From the NCBI RefSeq assembly GCF_018389385.1, contig NZ_CP062698.1:2979501-3043500 (forward strand): 64,000 bases of DNA, given 5' to 3'. The position numbers were made by a program, and so were the translations under genes. The DNA comes from Anthocerotibacter panamensis C109 (GTDB lineage: Bacteria; Cyanobacteriota; Cyanobacteriia; Gloeobacterales; Anthocerotibacteraceae). Position 1 is the stretch's first letter. The number at the start of each line of letters is the position of its first letter. Below the pieces are notes generated by a model. It saw nothing but the letters and a program-made list of their open reading frames with translations, ran no database searches and was not told where the DNA came from. Shown here in pieces: positions 35,982-45,717 of this stretch.

Positions 35982-37474
35982 ACCCAGACGACTTCCTGGC
36001 GACGGCAGCCGAAACTGAGGCAGTCGAGACTTGGACTTTTGACCATGGCCTGCCCGTCGCCGCCCTGATGGAGCGGGCGGGCCTCGCACTCACCCATGTC
36101 CTTCAGAACACCTACCCGCCCCCCCGGCAGGTAGGTGTTTTGGTGGGACCGGGGCACAACGGGGCGGACAGTCTAGTGGTGGCGCGTGAATTGCAGCTAC
36201 GAGGCTATTGGGTCCGTGTGTACCTGACGAGTGACCGGCTAAAAACTTTGACGGAGCAGCACCTAAACTATTACCGGGCTAACGGAGGGGTGGTGGTGAG
36301 CCGCTACGAAGAGCTGCGTTGCGCAGACTTCTTTGTCGATGGCATTTTTGGGTTTGGCCTCACCCGCGCCGTGACTGCCCCTTTTGCTGACGTAATTGCC
36401 TGGGTGAATGAGCAGCCGCAGCCGGTGGTGAGTGTGGATATTCCTTCGGGGTTGCACACGGATACTGGGGCTGTCTTGGGGATAGCGGTGCAGGCTGAGC
36501 GGACGTTTTGTCTTGGGCTCTGGAAGCAAGGACTCTTTCAGGACCGGGCTCTGGACTATTGCAAGGAGGTGGTCCGTCTGGATCTGGGTTTCCCTGCTCC
36601 AGCTATAGCCGCAGGCGTCCCTCAGCCGCAGGTCCGCTGCATCACCCCGGAGGTCGCCCGTCAGGCGCTACCCCTCCATCGCCCCCTGGCTACCCATAAA
36701 TATGCCGTCGGGCGACTCTTGGTCGTGGCGGGGTCTCAGCGCTTTCCTGGGGCGGCTATCCTCGCTGGGTTGGGGGCTAAGGCGAGTGGGGTGGGTTTGG
36801 TGGGGATGGCTGTCCCCGCGTCGCTGCGGGATATTTGTCTGACCTACTTGCCCGATGCCATTTACTACCCCTGTCCAGAAACACCCGAAGGAACGATTGC
36901 CCAACTTGCGGTAGACCCTGGACAGTTTGGGGCTATCGCCTGTGGTCCCGGTCTCGACTGTTGTCCAGAACTCGTGCAGCACCTGATCCAGACTCCGGTA
37001 CCCCTGGTCCTGGATGCCGATGGGCTCAATGTCTTGGGGAAACTCGCACCCGGAGCGCTGCAACGAGCGGAGGCGACAGTCCTCACACCCCACGTTGGCG
37101 AGTTTCGTCGGCTGTTTCCGGCTCTGGACCCCGAGGAACGGTTCGGTGCAGCCCGTGCTGCAGCCCAAGCGAGTGGAGCCACGGTTGTCCTCAAGGGGGC
37201 GCGGGCGGTAGTCGCTTCTCCCCAAGGTGGCCCGGTGTGGGTCAATCCCCAAAGTACCCCTGCTTTGGCGCGAGCGGGTTCTGGGGATGTGTTGACGGGA
37301 CTGCTAGGGGGACTGCTGGCTCAAAAGGTCGGGGCGCTCAAGGCAGCTCAGGGGGCGGTATGGTGGCACAGTCAGGCAGCCTTAGCCCTGGTGGCGGAAC
37401 GCTCGGTCCTTGGGGTCGATCCCTTGACGTTGGCGCAGTACTTGCATCAGGGGCTTTCGGGGAGGAATCCTTGA
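35978..37474 (+). CDS. nnr: Bifunctional NAD(P)H-hydrate epimerase/dehydratase
   Basis: This enzyme repairs hydrated NAD(P)H. The N-terminal epimerase domain (about residues 1-210) has LMERAGLALTHVL, VGPGHNGADSLVVARELQ and DIFGFGLTR-like GIFGFGLTR. The C-terminal ADP-dependent dehydratase domain (about 225-490) has the GGKAAGAG-like AILAGLGAKASGVG, VLDADGLNVLG, TPHVGEFRRLF and the catalytic block ARAGSGDVLTGLLGGLLAQ. At 498 residues the length is usual for the fused form. It overlaps psaL by four bases. Confidence 0.95.
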   Translation: MNPDDFLATAAETEAVETWTFDHGLPVAALMERAGLALTHVLQNTYPPPRQVGVLVGPGHNGADSLVVARELQLRGYWVRVYLTSDRLKTLTEQHLNYYRANGGVVVSRYEELRCADFFVDGIFGFGLTRAVTAPFADVIAWVNEQPQPVVSVDIPSGLHTDTGAVLGIAVQAERTFCLGLWKQGLFQDRALDYCKEVVRLDLGFPAPAIAAGVPQPQVRCITPEVARQALPLHRPLATHKYAVGRLLVVAGSQRFPGAAILAGLGAKASGVGLVGMAVPASLRDICLTYLPDAIYYPCPETPEGTIAQLAVDPGQFGAIACGPGLDCCPELVQHLIQTPVPLVLDADGLNVLGKLAPGALQRAEATVLTPHVGEFRRLFPALDPEERFGAARAAAQASGATVVLKGARAVVASPQGGPVWVNPQSTPALARAGSGDVLTGLLGGLLAQKVGALKAAQGAVWWHSQAALALVAERSVLGVDPLTLAQYLHQGLSGRNP

Positions 37475-37532
37475 GGGGCAGTTTTTTTCAAAAACAGCGC
37501 TCGGACACAGCCTGATGAAGCGTTTCCGATAC

Positions 37533-37555
37533 AAAAAAGCCGACGCGTCGTCGGC
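37533..37555 (-). terminator. Intrinsic terminator for the small basic protein gene
   Basis: GCCGAC pairs with GTCGGC across a five-base loop; in the minus direction it is followed by six T residues. It lies 35 bp after the stop codon. Confidence 0.8.
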
Positions 37556-37589
37556 CTGCTCTGTGTGTGAGTAAGAAAAAGTCAAGAAG

Positions 37590-37793
37590 TTAGGAACCCT
37601 GCGCCGGGGTAGCCTTCTGGATCTTGGTGCTTGCTACTTTCTTTACCCCATGCCGCTTTGTGTGGTGCACAGTTACTTTTTTAGCAGCGGGATGGCTTAC
37701 CTTAGCAGTAGGAACCGGGGTGGTCGGAGCTGCAAAAACAGCAGGGGCAGCTAGGGTTAAAGCAAGAAGTGTGGCGGCAGTGAATTTGTTCAT
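37590..37793 (-). CDS. Small secreted Lys/His/Thr-rich protein
   Basis: A signal peptide (MNKFTAATLLALTLAAPAVFA) leads to a mature part of about 46 residues with many Lys, His and Thr (AKVSHPAAKKVTVHHTKRHG) and no Cys. It is strongly basic, resembling acid-shock or DNA/polymer-binding small secreted proteins. The start at 37793 begins the signal peptide, although an in-frame ATG at 37808 is also possible. Confidence 0.6.
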   Translation of the reverse strand: MNKFTAATLLALTLAAPAVFAAPTTPVPTAKVSHPAAKKVTVHHTKRHGVKKVASTKIQKATPAQGS

Positions 37794-37997
37794 CGGTTTG
37801 TCCCGCAAGGGTTACATTCTTTAAGATACGGGATTATTATGTCAGTTTTTTGTTAATCGAATGAACTCTAGATGTCATTGATTTGGGTTGAATTATACTG
37901 TTTCGTCGCAGTCTCAATAGCATTAAAAACGATACCCTAAACTGACTTCACTCAAGTAACATGAAGCCAGAGGAAACTAGGGCAGTAGACCTTAGGG

Positions 37998-38150
37998 CTA
38001 CAGAATGTCGCCTCGGTGGGAGACTTCCCGCTGCTCGGGCAGGTCTTCCAAATGAACAGGGGGGAAGAGAAGGCCCAAAAGCCACAGCCCGCCCAAGAGG
38101 AGCAACAGTGTACTCCCGACGAGAACGAGGAGGACGGAGACGAGGTTCAT
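37998..38150 (-). CDS. Small single-helix membrane protein, 50 residues
   Basis: A 51-codon frame on the minus strand has a good start: an AGGGGGTGTT ribosome site 5-6 bases upstream of ATG. The product starts with one membrane helix (VSVLLVLVGSTLLLLLGGLW) and ends with a hydrophilic tail (PEQREVSHRGDIL). It resembles short photosystem/cytochrome-complex subunits in build, but I cannot assign it. Other frames here do not look coding. Confidence 0.5.
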   Translation of the reverse strand: MNLVSVLLVLVGSTLLLLLGGLWLLGLLFPPVHLEDLPEQREVSHRGDIL

Positions 38151-38558
38151 AACACCCCCTGTATTTCACAGCTCCATCTTAGGGATTTTAGGTGCAGGTT
38201 CTATGAACCTGAGGTGTCATCTGTACGGCATCTGCTTCAGCCTTGGCTCCCTGTGATAGCGCCGTGTACAAGTTTCCCCCAGCAAAATCCCACCCTGTAG
38301 ACTTCCTGATGTGAGGCGGCGCTTTGCCTGCAAACCTAGAACATCCCCCTCTCAACCCTAAACACCGGAAGTTGGACTGCAAAGTGGGAAGCGTGCATGT
38401 TTGCGGTCCATCCTATCGATGTTGCACCTTTCAGCTTGGTGAAGGACGATTTTACGGGGAATTTCAGCGTGGTCTAGTAAGCTTCCACCTGAAACCCAAT
38501 CCCCGTAGTGTCCTAAGTCTACTTATCATCCTGAAGCCGCCAACTTTTAGGAGTAAAC
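38151..38558. other. Gene-free region with one perfect palindrome
   Basis: These 408 bp between the small membrane gene and the lipase gene hold no credible ORF. Their only obvious structure is a perfect inverted repeat at 38195-38211. The lipase promoter should lie in the downstream part. Confidence 0.5.
38195..38211. repeat. Perfect 7-bp inverted repeat
   Basis: CAGGTTC and GAACCTG flank a three-base spacer TAT. It lies 45 bp upstream of the small membrane gene on the minus strand and could be an operator or a short hairpin. Confidence 0.55.
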
Positions 38559-39827
38559 ATGTCCATCTATGAGTCGCATAAGCCAAAATCTTCCTCCTCT
38601 AACCACATCCCCCAACCGCCCAAGACTTCTACGTTTAAGCCGCCGGTGGTTCAGACGCAGCCCGAAGATGGGCAGGTGATGCCCAAAATGACTTTTGCTG
38701 CCGATTGGTGGCGCAGTAGTGGCCTCGTGCACGAAGCGGGGTTGGCAGGGCTGCAAGCCAAGCTCACCTTCGGGCAACCGGGAGATGCTTATGAGCAGGA
38801 GGCTGACCGGGTAGCTGCGCAGGTGGTCAGTCAGATTAACGCTCCACAACCTATCCAGCAAGTCCAATGACAAGAGCAAGAAGACGAAACTTTGATGCTC
38901 AAAGAGGCGTCTGAACAACAACCCGCCAAGCGACTCCCCGCCTCCTTTAAGGGAACCAATCTAGCTACCGAGGCGCTCTTTGAGCAAATGGCCTTCATGA
39001 GCTATGAGGACCAGAAGACCCCAGGCTTGGAGACGGCCCGCGCCAAGCTGCTCAAGCAACACGGCTACACCACAGGACACTTCATCGTGGGGCTCAAGGG
39101 CTTTCAGATGCGCCTGTACGAACCGATTCCCGAAGGACAGGAAGGCCATAGCCCCGGTCTGCCCGCAGTGTTAGCCTTTCGGGGTACTGAGGGCGACAAA
39201 GTGCTAGAGGCCGAAGGCAGGAAAGATGTCGAGGCCGACTTTGACCCGGCGGGCATCGGGCTGCTGCAATATAACGCCAACAAACCCCTCATTGAAGAAA
39301 ATCTACGCTTTGCCGCCCAACAGGGTCCAGTGATTGTGACGGGGCACTCTCTCGGTGGAGCCCTTGCCCAACTGACCGCCACGGAGCCGAAGTTGCAGGC
39401 GATGATTAAGCGGGTGGTGACGTTTGCTTCGCCGGGGATAAACCGCGAGCGCATCAGAACTATCGAGCAGTACAATCAGGCGCACAAGAGCCATGAAATC
39501 CTGAGCACGCACTATCGCATCAAGGACAAAGATATGGTGCCCAAGGGGGGCGAAGCATGGACTGAGGGGCTGATTCATGAGTTTGGGATGCAGAGTCATC
39601 AGACGGATAAACTACGGTTTGAAGCTCCATTCCTGGGGGTAGTATTGGGCGTGGGGCTGGAAATAGGGGCGGGGTTGCTGGATGCGGGCTTAGCCCATGT
39701 GAGTCAGCCGGTGACGGATGCCGCCTTAGCCTATGACCCAAGTATATTTACGGGGACGCCGCGCGACCCGCAGACGACCTATCAGCTATTCCCTGTACTA
39801 ATGAAGCGTAGATTTCAATGCTCCTAA
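38559..39827 (+). pseudogene. eCIS-leader lipase, interrupted by an in-frame TGA
   Basis: Two frames in the same phase are joined by one TGA at 38868-38870 (codon 104). The N-terminal part has AKLTFGQPGDAYEQEADRVA, the conserved leader of eCIS-associated (DUF4157-type) proteins. The text just after the stop, QEQEDETLMLK, matches the acidic segment that usually follows the leader. CGA to TGA would restore Arg there. The C-terminal part is a class 3 lipase fold with the nucleophile elbow TGHSLGGALAQ (Ser264 by codon count) and TFASPGINRER. ATG is preceded by TTTTAGGAG. It could be a nonsense mutation, a sequencing error or readthrough. The final reading frame overlaps the IMPase stop. Confidence 0.75.
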
Positions 39828-40651
39828 CTCAAAGCTGGAATCCGTCCCAGAAACACCGGCACCAGTTCCTTGCGGCTAACTACTAGCGTTGGAAAAGCCT
39901 GCTCACCGTAATCCTTCCCAGGTTCCAGCGGAAAAGGTGCATCCCCCTTAAGCGCAAGCCAAACACCCCCACTCGCCTGCACAATAACCCAAGCCGCCGC
40001 AATGTCCCAAACCTTCGGCGTGGCCTCAACCGCCCCCTGCATCGTTCCTATCGCCACGCCCAGTAAATTATAGGACGCCACCCCCAGAGCCCGGATCTTG
40101 CAGGGAAAAGGATACTGCACTCGGGGCAAACTCCGCGAACAAAAACTAAAAAAAGTGTTTGGTCCCAGGTCCGCAGCCGTAGGCTTGATGCGCTCCCCAT
40201 GGAAAAACGCCCCCTCTGGCATACCCGCAAGCAGCGTTGTCCCCGACCAATAGCCATAGAGTACCTGATCCAACGGCGGAATAGATACATAGCCAAACAC
40301 GGGTACCCCCCGATAGAGTAACCCTAGAGAGATCGCCCAGATCGGGATACCCCGCGCAAAATTGGTTGTGCCATCCAGAGGGTCTACCACCCAACACCAA
40401 TCCTCCGTGGGGAACCGATGTTCCGCCTCCTCGCTCAAGACCCCGTGCTCCGGGAACGTCGTAGCAATAGCCTTACGAATATATTCGTCTGCCCAGCGGT
40501 CCGAGTCCGTGACAAGACTGCCATCCTCTTTTTGGATCGCCATCCGTAATCCCCGACTGTCACGGAGAAGTTTGCTTCCTACCTGCTCCGTCAGGTCCTG
40601 CGCAAACCTGAGGACGTCATTCCAAAAATCTATAGGGAGCGCGCTCGTCAT
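39824..40651 (-). CDS. Inositol monophosphatase family phosphatase
   Basis: This soluble Mg-dependent phosphatase has the family landmarks: EDGSLVTDSDRWADEYIR, GVLSEEAE, VVDPLDGTTNFARG, and C-terminal KVWDIAAAWVIVQASGG with the Asp of the third metal site. The start at 40651 gives a 275-residue protein that begins MTSALPIDFW. In cyanobacteria such proteins act on inositol phosphate, histidinol phosphate or fructose bisphosphate; specificity cannot be read. The stop overlaps the lipase stop on the other strand. Confidence 0.9.
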   Translation of the reverse strand: MTSALPIDFWNDVLRFAQDLTEQVGSKLLRDSRGLRMAIQKEDGSLVTDSDRWADEYIRKAIATTFPEHGVLSEEAEHRFPTEDWCWVVDPLDGTTNFARGIPIWAISLGLLYRGVPVFGYVSIPPLDQVLYGYWSGTTLLAGMPEGAFFHGERIKPTAADLGPNTFFSFCSRSLPRVQYPFPCKIRALGVASYNLLGVAIGTMQGAVEATPKVWDIAAAWVIVQASGGVWLALKGDAPFPLEPGKDYGEQAFPTLVVSRKELVPVFLGRIPALS

Positions 40652-40954
40652 CGCCCCATTGTAGCCCCTGCCCTCCTGCATGCTTCCTACCGCAAGATAC
40701 AAAAGCAAGCTACAGGGTGAAGCAACCAAGTGATGATTCCCGCGTCAAGATAAAATAAAATTAAAATTTATTGCGATTAGTTAAAGATGTAACAATTTGT
40801 AGACTATTTTGCTTGATCCTTGCCCTTTCCCCTGAGTGGATCGATGATTTAAGCATAGTATTTCGTCACAATACCCTCTAACCCCCTACAATCAAATCCA
40901 TCCTCTTTTTTGATTCGTTGTTAGCATCCCACCAGTCAAGGAGTTTTCGACCGC

Positions 40955-43900
40955 ATGTTGGCCAATGCTCGTTCTACCAGCGTCAGTCACATCCGTCCCA
41001 TTTCCAATGGCCGCAGGTTAGTCCGGTTGGTATATGTGGTATTGGAGCCACAATATCAAAGTGCCGTCGCCGCCGGAGTGCACCTCATCAACCGCCAAAA
41101 TCCCTATTTAGCCTTTCAAGTGGATGGCTTTTTGCTGGAGGAGTTACGCGACAGCCAGGGATATGAGCGTTTTCAGACCGCGTTGGCTGAAGCAGATATT
41201 TTCTTTGCCTCGTTGATTTTTGTGGAGGACTTGGCGAATAAAGTCGCACAGGCAGTCGAGCCGCAGCTCTCGCGGATCAAAGTCTCCGTCGTCTTCCCCT
41301 CCATGCCCCAGGTGATGCGCCTTTCCAAGGTTGGTTCTTTTAATCTGGAGAGTATCGGCCAGTCCAAGGGGGCCATCAGCCAGTTCATGAAGAACCGCAA
41401 GGAGAAGAATCCCGGACCCAAGAAGGGGGGCGGTAGCTTCCAGGAAGGGATGCTCAAAATGGTCCAGACCCTCCCCAAAATTCTCAAATATCTACCTATT
41501 AACAAAGCTCAGGACGCCCGCAATTTCATGCTCAGCTATCAATATTGGCTGGGCGGGTCGCCAGAGAATATCGAAAACCTGCTGTTGATGCTGGTGCGCA
41601 ACTATTTCCCCGATAGCAGCTCGCAGATTACGTTTGAGCCGCCGGTCGAATTCCCGGACATGGGCATCTGGCATCCCTTGGCTCCTGAGATGTTCACCGA
41701 GAGCAAAGGCTATTGGGCTTGGTATAACGAGCGCCAGGACATCCCTCCCGAACTGCTCGATCCCTTGGCTCCAACTGTGGGTCTGGTCATGCAACGCACG
41801 CGCCTCATCACCGGAGATGATGCCCACTATGTCTCGATAGTCTCGGAATTTGAGGCCCAGGGAGCCCGGATCATCCCGGTCTTTAGCGGAGGACTCGACG
41901 CCTCTAAGCCCGTCGAGAAGTACTATTACAACGCTCAAGGACAGGTCATAGTCGATACGGTCGTCTCCTTGACCGGCTTCCCCCTCGTCGGTGGTCCTGC
42001 CCAAAACGACCCAGACACCGCCATCGAAGCGCTCTCTAAATTAAACCGCCCCTACATGGTGGCTCTGCCCTTGGTTTTTCAGACCACCTCAGAGTGGCAA
42101 TCTTCGGAGTTAGGTTTACACCCGGTCCAGGTGGCGCTCCAGGTGGCCCTTCCCGAGTTGGACGGGGCGATTGAGCCCATCATCATGTCCGGTAGAGACG
42201 GCATGACCGGACGGGCGATCCCGCTTCAGGACCGCATCGAATTAGTAGTCGGGCGGGCGCTCAAGTGGTGCGTCTTGCGCAGGAAGCCCCGTGTCCAGAA
42301 GAAAATTGCGCTCACGGTCTTCTCCTTTCCCCCCGATAAGGGCAATGTGGGGACTGCAGCATATCTGAATGTCTTCGCCTCGATCTACAACGTCATGACC
42401 GCACTCAAGGCCAATGGCTACGCCGTCGAGAACTTACCTGAGAGCCCGGATGCGCTGTTACTCGAAGTGCTCAACGATGTCCGCGCCCAGATTAGCTCTC
42501 CAGAATTGAGTGTAGCAGCCCGGTTGAGCGTCGAGGAGTACGAGAAGATCACCCCCTACGCCGAATCCCTGGAGCCCAGTTGGGGACCGGCTCCCGGTCC
42601 TTTCAACAACGACGGGAAAGACCTGTTGGTCTACGGCAAGCACTATGGGAATGTTTTCATTGGGGTCCAGCCCTCCTTCGGCTATGAAGGCGACCCGATG
42701 CGCCTGCTTTTTGACAAAAACTGCACACCCCACCACGGCTTCGCCGCTTACTACTCCTATTTGGAAAAAGTCTGGAATGCCGATGCGGTCATCCATTTCG
42801 GTACCCACGGAGCCTTAGAGTTCATGCCCGGTAAGCAGATTGGGATGTCCTCTACCTGCTACCCTGACCGCTTGATTGGCACGCTCCCCAATCTCTACTA
42901 CTACTCGGTCAACAACCCCTCCGAGGGCACGATTGCCAAGCGCCGCTCCTACGCCAGCATCATCTCGTACCTCACGCCCCCTGCCGAAAATGCCGGACTC
43001 TACAAGGGTTTAAAAGAATTGCAGGGGACCATTGCCTCCTATCGAGACCTGCGTGAGACCGACAAGGCTGGACGAATTTTAGAAGTGATTGTCGAGCAAG
43101 TCAAGGCGCTGAATCTGGACCGGGACGTAGTGGTCCCCGAGAACTTCCCCAACCTCACTATCGGCGATACGTTTGTCGGGCTGGTCTACAAGAGCCTAAT
43201 GGAGATCGAAGAACGGCTGGTCCCCTGCGATCTGCACACTATCGGTGTCCCGCCTGCGGTCAGCGAGGTGGTGGATACCCTGGCGGGGGTGGCGAGTTTT
43301 GACCGCCCCGAGGTGGAATTGTCTAGTCTTCAGCGCTTATTGGCCCAGGCGCGGGGCTGGGATTGGGATGAGACCAACCATCAAGCCGAGCGCGGTGACC
43401 TGGAAGCCCTGGCGCATCAATGCCTCTTGAATACTACCGCCCGCGAAGCCGTCCGGGCACTCGTGCAAGCCCGCGCGGACAATCAAGGCCGGGTCTCGAA
43501 AGTCTCCCTGTTGAATTTCTTACACTTGGGTGGAGGAGAGCCATGGCTGGCGGTCCTCAAGGAAGCAGGCTTCACGCTGGAGGCAAAACAAGTCCGGTCA
43601 CTCTTTCAATTCCTGGAAGAAGTGCTGACCAACATTGTGGCGGACAACGAGTTGGGAGCTTTGCTCCGGGGCCTGGATGGAGAGTACCTGACCCCCGGTC
43701 CCGGCGGCGACACCGTGCGCAATCCGGCGGTTCTGCCCACGGGGCGCAACACCTACGCCCTTGACCCGCAATCCATTCCCACCCGACCCGCGCTGAGAGC
43801 GGCTCAGGACATTGTAGAGCGGATGCTCACTCGCTACCGCGCCGACAATAACAACGCTTGGCCGGAGACGATTGCCTGTGTCCTCTGGGGGACGGACAAT

Positions 43901-44926
43901 ATCAAGACCTACGGAGAAGCCCTAGCCCAAGTCCTGGTTCTGTTGGGGGTAAATCCGCTGCCTGACGCCTTGGGGCGGATTAACCGTCTGGAGATCATCC
44001 CTCTGGAGCAGTTAGGTCGTCCGCGCATTGATGCTGTGGTGAGCGCTTCGGGCATCTTCCGCGACCTCTTCCCCAATCAGATGGACCTTTTAGACCGGGC
44101 GGTAAAGCTGGTAGCCGAATTGCATGAGCCCGTCGAACAAAACTACGTCCGCAAACACGCCTTGGCTCAAGCGGCTGAATTGGGTATCTCGGTACGTCAG
44201 GCGGCGACCCGGATCTTCTCGAACGCAGCGGGCTCCTACGGGGCTAATGTCAATTTCGCTGTCGAGAACGGAGCCTGGGAATCCGAGGACCAACTCCACG
44301 ATATGTACCTCACCCGCAAGTCCTTCGCCTACGGAGCGACCGAATTAGACAACAAGCAGATGCGCTCGATCCACGAGGCTTCGCTCAAGACTGTGGACTC
44401 GGCCTTCCAAAACCTAGACTCAGCGGAAGTGGGCCTCTCGGATGTGAATAATTACTTCGAGACGTTGGGCTCGGTCTCGGGCATTGTCGAGAAGATGCGC
44501 GGGAAAAAGCCTGCGGTCTACATGGCTGACACCACGACCGTCAACGCCAAAGTCCGCACGTTAGAGGAAAACATCCGTCTGGAGTCCCGAGTCAAGCTCC
44601 TCAACCCCAAATGGTACGAGGGGATGCTCAAAAATGGCTTCGAGGGCGTGCGCGAGATCCAATACCGGCTCACCAACACCTACGGCTTTAGCGCCACTGC
44701 CCACGCCGTCGATGACTGGGTCTACGATGAGACCGCCGAGACCTACATGAACGACCCCAAGATGGCTGAGCGCATGGCGGACCTCAACCCCAACGCTTTC
44801 CGCAAGATGGTGGGGACGTTGCTCGAAGCGAACGGACGCGGCTATTGGGACTCCACCCCGGAGCAGATCGAGAAACTTCAGGAACTCTATCAAGACTTGG
44901 AGGACAAGATCGAGGGGATTGGATAA
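40955..44926 (+). CDS. chlH: Magnesium chelatase subunit H
   Basis: ChlH is the large subunit that binds protoporphyrin IX and, with ChlI and ChlD, inserts Mg for chlorophyll synthesis. It spans 1323 residues, as usual. Conserved parts include the start LVRLVYVVLEPQYQSAV, the central GTHGALEFMPGKQIGMSS with active-site His and Glu, and NPSEGTIAKRR. The ATG at 40955 follows AAGGAG. It sits alone, 225 bp downstream of an AT-rich gene-free region that holds its promoter. Confidence 0.97.
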   Translation: MLANARSTSVSHIRPISNGRRLVRLVYVVLEPQYQSAVAAGVHLINRQNPYLAFQVDGFLLEELRDSQGYERFQTALAEADIFFASLIFVEDLANKVAQAVEPQLSRIKVSVVFPSMPQVMRLSKVGSFNLESIGQSKGAISQFMKNRKEKNPGPKKGGGSFQEGMLKMVQTLPKILKYLPINKAQDARNFMLSYQYWLGGSPENIENLLLMLVRNYFPDSSSQITFEPPVEFPDMGIWHPLAPEMFTESKGYWAWYNERQDIPPELLDPLAPTVGLVMQRTRLITGDDAHYVSIVSEFEAQGARIIPVFSGGLDASKPVEKYYYNAQGQVIVDTVVSLTGFPLVGGPAQNDPDTAIEALSKLNRPYMVALPLVFQTTSEWQSSELGLHPVQVALQVALPELDGAIEPIIMSGRDGMTGRAIPLQDRIELVVGRALKWCVLRRKPRVQKKIALTVFSFPPDKGNVGTAAYLNVFASIYNVMTALKANGYAVENLPESPDALLLEVLNDVRAQISSPELSVAARLSVEEYEKITPYAESLEPSWGPAPGPFNNDGKDLLVYGKHYGNVFIGVQPSFGYEGDPMRLLFDKNCTPHHGFAAYYSYLEKVWNADAVIHFGTHGALEFMPGKQIGMSSTCYPDRLIGTLPNLYYYSVNNPSEGTIAKRRSYASIISYLTPPAENAGLYKGLKELQGTIASYRDLRETDKAGRILEVIVEQVKALNLDRDVVVPENFPNLTIGDTFVGLVYKSLMEIEERLVPCDLHTIGVPPAVSEVVDTLAGVASFDRPEVELSSLQRLLAQARGWDWDETNHQAERGDLEALAHQCLLNTTAREAVRALVQARADNQGRVSKVSLLNFLHLGGGEPWLAVLKEAGFTLEAKQVRSLFQFLEEVLTNIVADNELGALLRGLDGEYLTPGPGGDTVRNPAVLPTGRNTYALDPQSIPTRPALRAAQDIVERMLTRYRADNNNAWPETIACVLWGTDNIKTYGEALAQVLVLLGVNPLPDALGRINRLEIIPLEQLGRPRIDAVVSASGIFRDLFPNQMDLLDRAVKLVAELHEPVEQNYVRKHALAQAAELGISVRQAATRIFSNAAGSYGANVNFAVENGAWESEDQLHDMYLTRKSFAYGATELDNKQMRSIHEASLKTVDSAFQNLDSAEVGLSDVNNYFETLGSVSGIVEKMRGKKPAVYMADTTTVNAKVRTLEENIRLESRVKLLNPKWYEGMLKNGFEGVREIQYRLTNTYGFSATAHAVDDWVYDETAETYMNDPKMAERMADLNPNAFRKMVGTLLEANGRGYWDSTPEQIEKLQELYQDLEDKIEGIG

Positions 44927-44950
44927 GAGCGTGACAAAAAATCACTAATA

Positions 44951-44992
44951 CCTCACATCCCTAATAAGACGTATAGTCTTTCTGGTGTGAGG
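44951..44992. terminator. Bidirectional terminator between chlH and the L,D-transpeptidase gene
   Basis: CCTCACA and TGTGAGG pair around a second stem AAGAC/GTCTT. In the minus direction a T-rich run (GATTTTTTG) follows the stem, and in the plus direction a short TTTT lies after it. Confidence 0.65.
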
Positions 44993-44997
44993 CGCTT

Positions 44998-45714
44998 TTA
45001 CGGTAGCTTCGGCAATCCCAAACTAGCCTTCAAAGCGCGGTACTCACTGACTGGAAGTTGGACCAGGATTGGATTTTTTGGGGTTTTGAGCCAGTTGACA
45101 AGTCCGGTGAGGTTAGCTTCAGCCATCGCCGTACAGCCGACCGTAGGCTGGTCTGCTGCTCGCCAGATGTGCATAAAAATGCAGCTCCCGCCCTGAGGAA
45201 CGGGTGGGTTCGTGTTGTGGTTGACGACAACTAAAAGACGGTAAAGATTATCGGTGCGGACCATTTCCTCTGCCGAAGTCCAGGCAATGGGCGCTTGCAG
45301 CGGGACGATTTGGTTATAAAAAGGAGAACTGCTGTCATCCACACAGCGGTCTTGAGCCGTGCTCTGTCGATAGGCGAGCCCTGTGCCTCCAGTGGGCTGG
45401 GGGGTATAGCCAAAAGCCATTCCCAAACTAAAAACTCCCGCCGGAGCCCGTCCATCTCCTTCTACTTTTTTTGGCCCTGTCGCAGGGACAGCCAGCAGAC
45501 CCCGCCCCCAACCCAAACCGTTCTTACCCACGACCACCGCAAAGGCGCTACCCCGCTGTCGCCAGCCCTGCTCCCCTGACTCGAAGGTATAGAGGGTGCC
45601 TTGGGGTGCCTTCCAGTCCGGGGTCACCACGACCACCAGTTGATGGCTGTCTGCGGGAATCTGCGCCGACACCGGCAGACCCAACACGAGTAGACCCAAG
45701 AGCCCGTGTTTCAT
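44998..45714 (-). CDS. L,D-transpeptidase-like (YkuD) secreted protein
   Basis: The product has a signal peptide (MKHGLLGLLVLGLPVSAQ) and a YkuD-type catalytic region. His and Cys catalytic residues lie in FMHIWRAADQPTVGCTAM, which matches the HxxxxxxxTxGC pattern. GDGRAPAGVFSLGMAFG is the family's central strand. Such enzymes cross-link peptidoglycan; a role in the cell wall is inferred. It shares a probable operon with the downstream-read aminotransferase gene (3-bp gap). Confidence 0.85.
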   Translation of the reverse strand: MKHGLLGLLVLGLPVSAQIPADSHQLVVVVTPDWKAPQGTLYTFESGEQGWRQRGSAFAVVVGKNGLGWGRGLLAVPATGPKKVEGDGRAPAGVFSLGMAFGYTPQPTGGTGLAYRQSTAQDRCVDDSSSPFYNQIVPLQAPIAWTSAEEMVRTDNLYRLLVVVNHNTNPPVPQGGSCIFMHIWRAADQPTVGCTAMAEANLTGLVNWLKTPKNPILVQLPVSEYRALKASLGLPKLP

Positions 45715-45717
45715 CAG

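Noticed and set aside
37961-38300. Plus-strand frames in the gap after the small basic protein gene
   Set aside because: Their products are low-complexity and polar; the minus-strand 50-residue membrane frame explains the region better.
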